This document shows positions 6,762 to 7,249 of a stretch of 7,249 bases of DNA, in pieces. This DNA comes from Chloroflexota bacterium (GTDB taxonomy: Bacteria; Chloroflexota; Anaerolineae; CG2-30-64-16). The position numbers and the translations under genes were made by a program. The DNA is taken from positions 1 through 7,249 of the forward strand of contig JAKPQT010000012.1 of NCBI GenBank assembly GCA_029555885.1, written 5' to 3'. How positions within the stretch are numbered: position 1 is the first letter of the stretch; each line of letters begins with the position of its first letter. The notes beneath the pieces were generated by a model, which saw only the letters and a program-made list of their open reading frames with translations, was not told the origin of the DNA and did not search any database.

Positions 6762-6786
6762 GAAATTCGCCCGTGAAGGATATAAT
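6760..6786 (+). promoter_or_regulatory. Probable promoter for a leaderless LCP mRNA
   Basis: A consensus -10 box TATAAT (6781-6786) lies only 8 nt before the ATG at 6795, so transcription would start at about 6792-6795. A possible -35 TTGAAA (6760-6765) gives a short 15-bp spacer and overlaps the end of the terminator T-tract. The -10 box is strong; the -35 box is weak. Confidence 0.6.
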
Positions 6787-6794
6787 TTATCGTT

Positions 6795-7249
6795 ATGAGC
6801 TTGTCAGAACACAAAGAAGAGGCCCGCGCAGGGCGCACATCCCTCTGGTCAGGGCTGCTGCTCGGCGGCTTATTGATGGTCTTCGTGGCTGCGTTTCTAT
6901 ACGTGGCCTATATGTTCCTTTCCTGGGGCCAGTCTGCCGCTGCGCAGGCGCCGGAGATAGCGCCGTTGTCGCTGCCCAAGCTGGTGCGTCCGGTCGCGGA
7001 GACCGGCGAAACGGTGGAAACTGCTTCCGGCACGCTGTTCCAGCCAGTCAGCAGAGGCGTCACCGAGGACCAGCCCGCCGCGATGGATCGCACCACGGTC
7101 CTGCTGATGGGCGTGGACGCGCGGCCCGGCCAGCGCGTCGCGCGCACAGACACCATCATCGTGTTGACCCTCAATCCGCAGACGGGCAGCGCCGGGATGC
7201 TCTCCATCCCGCGCGATCTTAAGGTTAAGCCGCCCATGTCCAGCAGCGA
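6795..7249 (+). CDS. LCP (LytR-CpsA-Psr) family protein, N-terminal part (cut by window edge)
   Basis: 151 residues are visible and the frame is open at the right edge. A short charged cytoplasmic N terminus (1-17) is followed by a membrane helix (about 18-42), then an extracytoplasmic linker. The LCP domain begins at about residue 100: VLLMGVDARPG (D108, R110), ARTDTIIVLTLNP (R117, D119) and MLSIPRDL (R140, D141). These are the conserved polyphosphate-lipid and metal-binding positions of the family, whose members transfer undecaprenyl-linked glycopolymers to peptidoglycan or other envelope acceptors. ATG 6795 is the first possible common start after an in-frame TAA (6783-6785) that lies within the -10 box. 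The only purine-rich site (GAAGGA, 6774-6779) is 15 nt away, too far for a normal ribosome site. The neighbouring propeller membrane protein suggests an envelope context. The acceptor polymer cannot be told from this fragment. Confidence 0.9.
   Translation, partial: MSLSEHKEEARAGRTSLWSGLLLGGLLMVFVAAFLYVAYMFLSWGQSAAAQAPEIAPLSLPKLVRPVAETGETVETASGTLFQPVSRGVTEDQPAAMDRTTVLLMGVDARPGQRVARTDTIIVLTLNPQTGSAGMLSIPRDLKVKPPMSSS

Overview
The window looks like a stretch of a GC-rich bacterial chromosome, most likely from the Chloroflexota (Anaerolineae-like). This is an inference: it rests on the HerA/NurA operon type, the high-GC coding style, AGGAG-type ribosome binding sites, and the architecture of the large phosphatase-like/beta-propeller membrane protein next to an LCP gene. 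No database search was possible.

Left half (1-4186), all on the minus strand and read from right to left: nurA (TTG start at 4119), a small HAS-barrel-like protein, a YdfG-type short-chain dehydrogenase (SDR), and a HerA-type hexameric ATPase that runs off the left edge before its Walker B motif. nurA and the HAS-barrel gene are 1 nt apart and the HAS-barrel and SDR genes are 18 nt apart, so these three are clearly one operon. herA follows after a 153-nt gap holding a four-unit octamer tandem repeat and a large imperfect palindrome (1382-1471). HerA and NurA are the motor and nuclease of a DNA-end resection machine. The HAS-barrel protein could be an accessory subunit, because HerA uses that kind of domain to contact NurA. 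The SDR has no obvious link to resection.

Centre (4157-4219): two divergent, near-consensus sigma70-type promoters lie back to back with only 4 bp between their -35 boxes. One drives the nurA operon leftward and the other drives the large gene rightward.

Right half (4187-7249), plus strand: a 793-residue protein with a degenerate PP2C/PPM-like cytoplasmic domain, a long Pro/Ala-rich linker, one membrane helix, and an extracytoplasmic beta-propeller-like domain. It is followed by tandem hairpins ending in a T7 tract (probable terminator). Next comes an LCP (LytR-CpsA-Psr) family gene cut by the right edge, whose TATAAT box lies only 8 nt before its ATG, suggesting a leaderless mRNA. The right half reads as an envelope sensing/assembly neighbourhood, separate from the repair operon.
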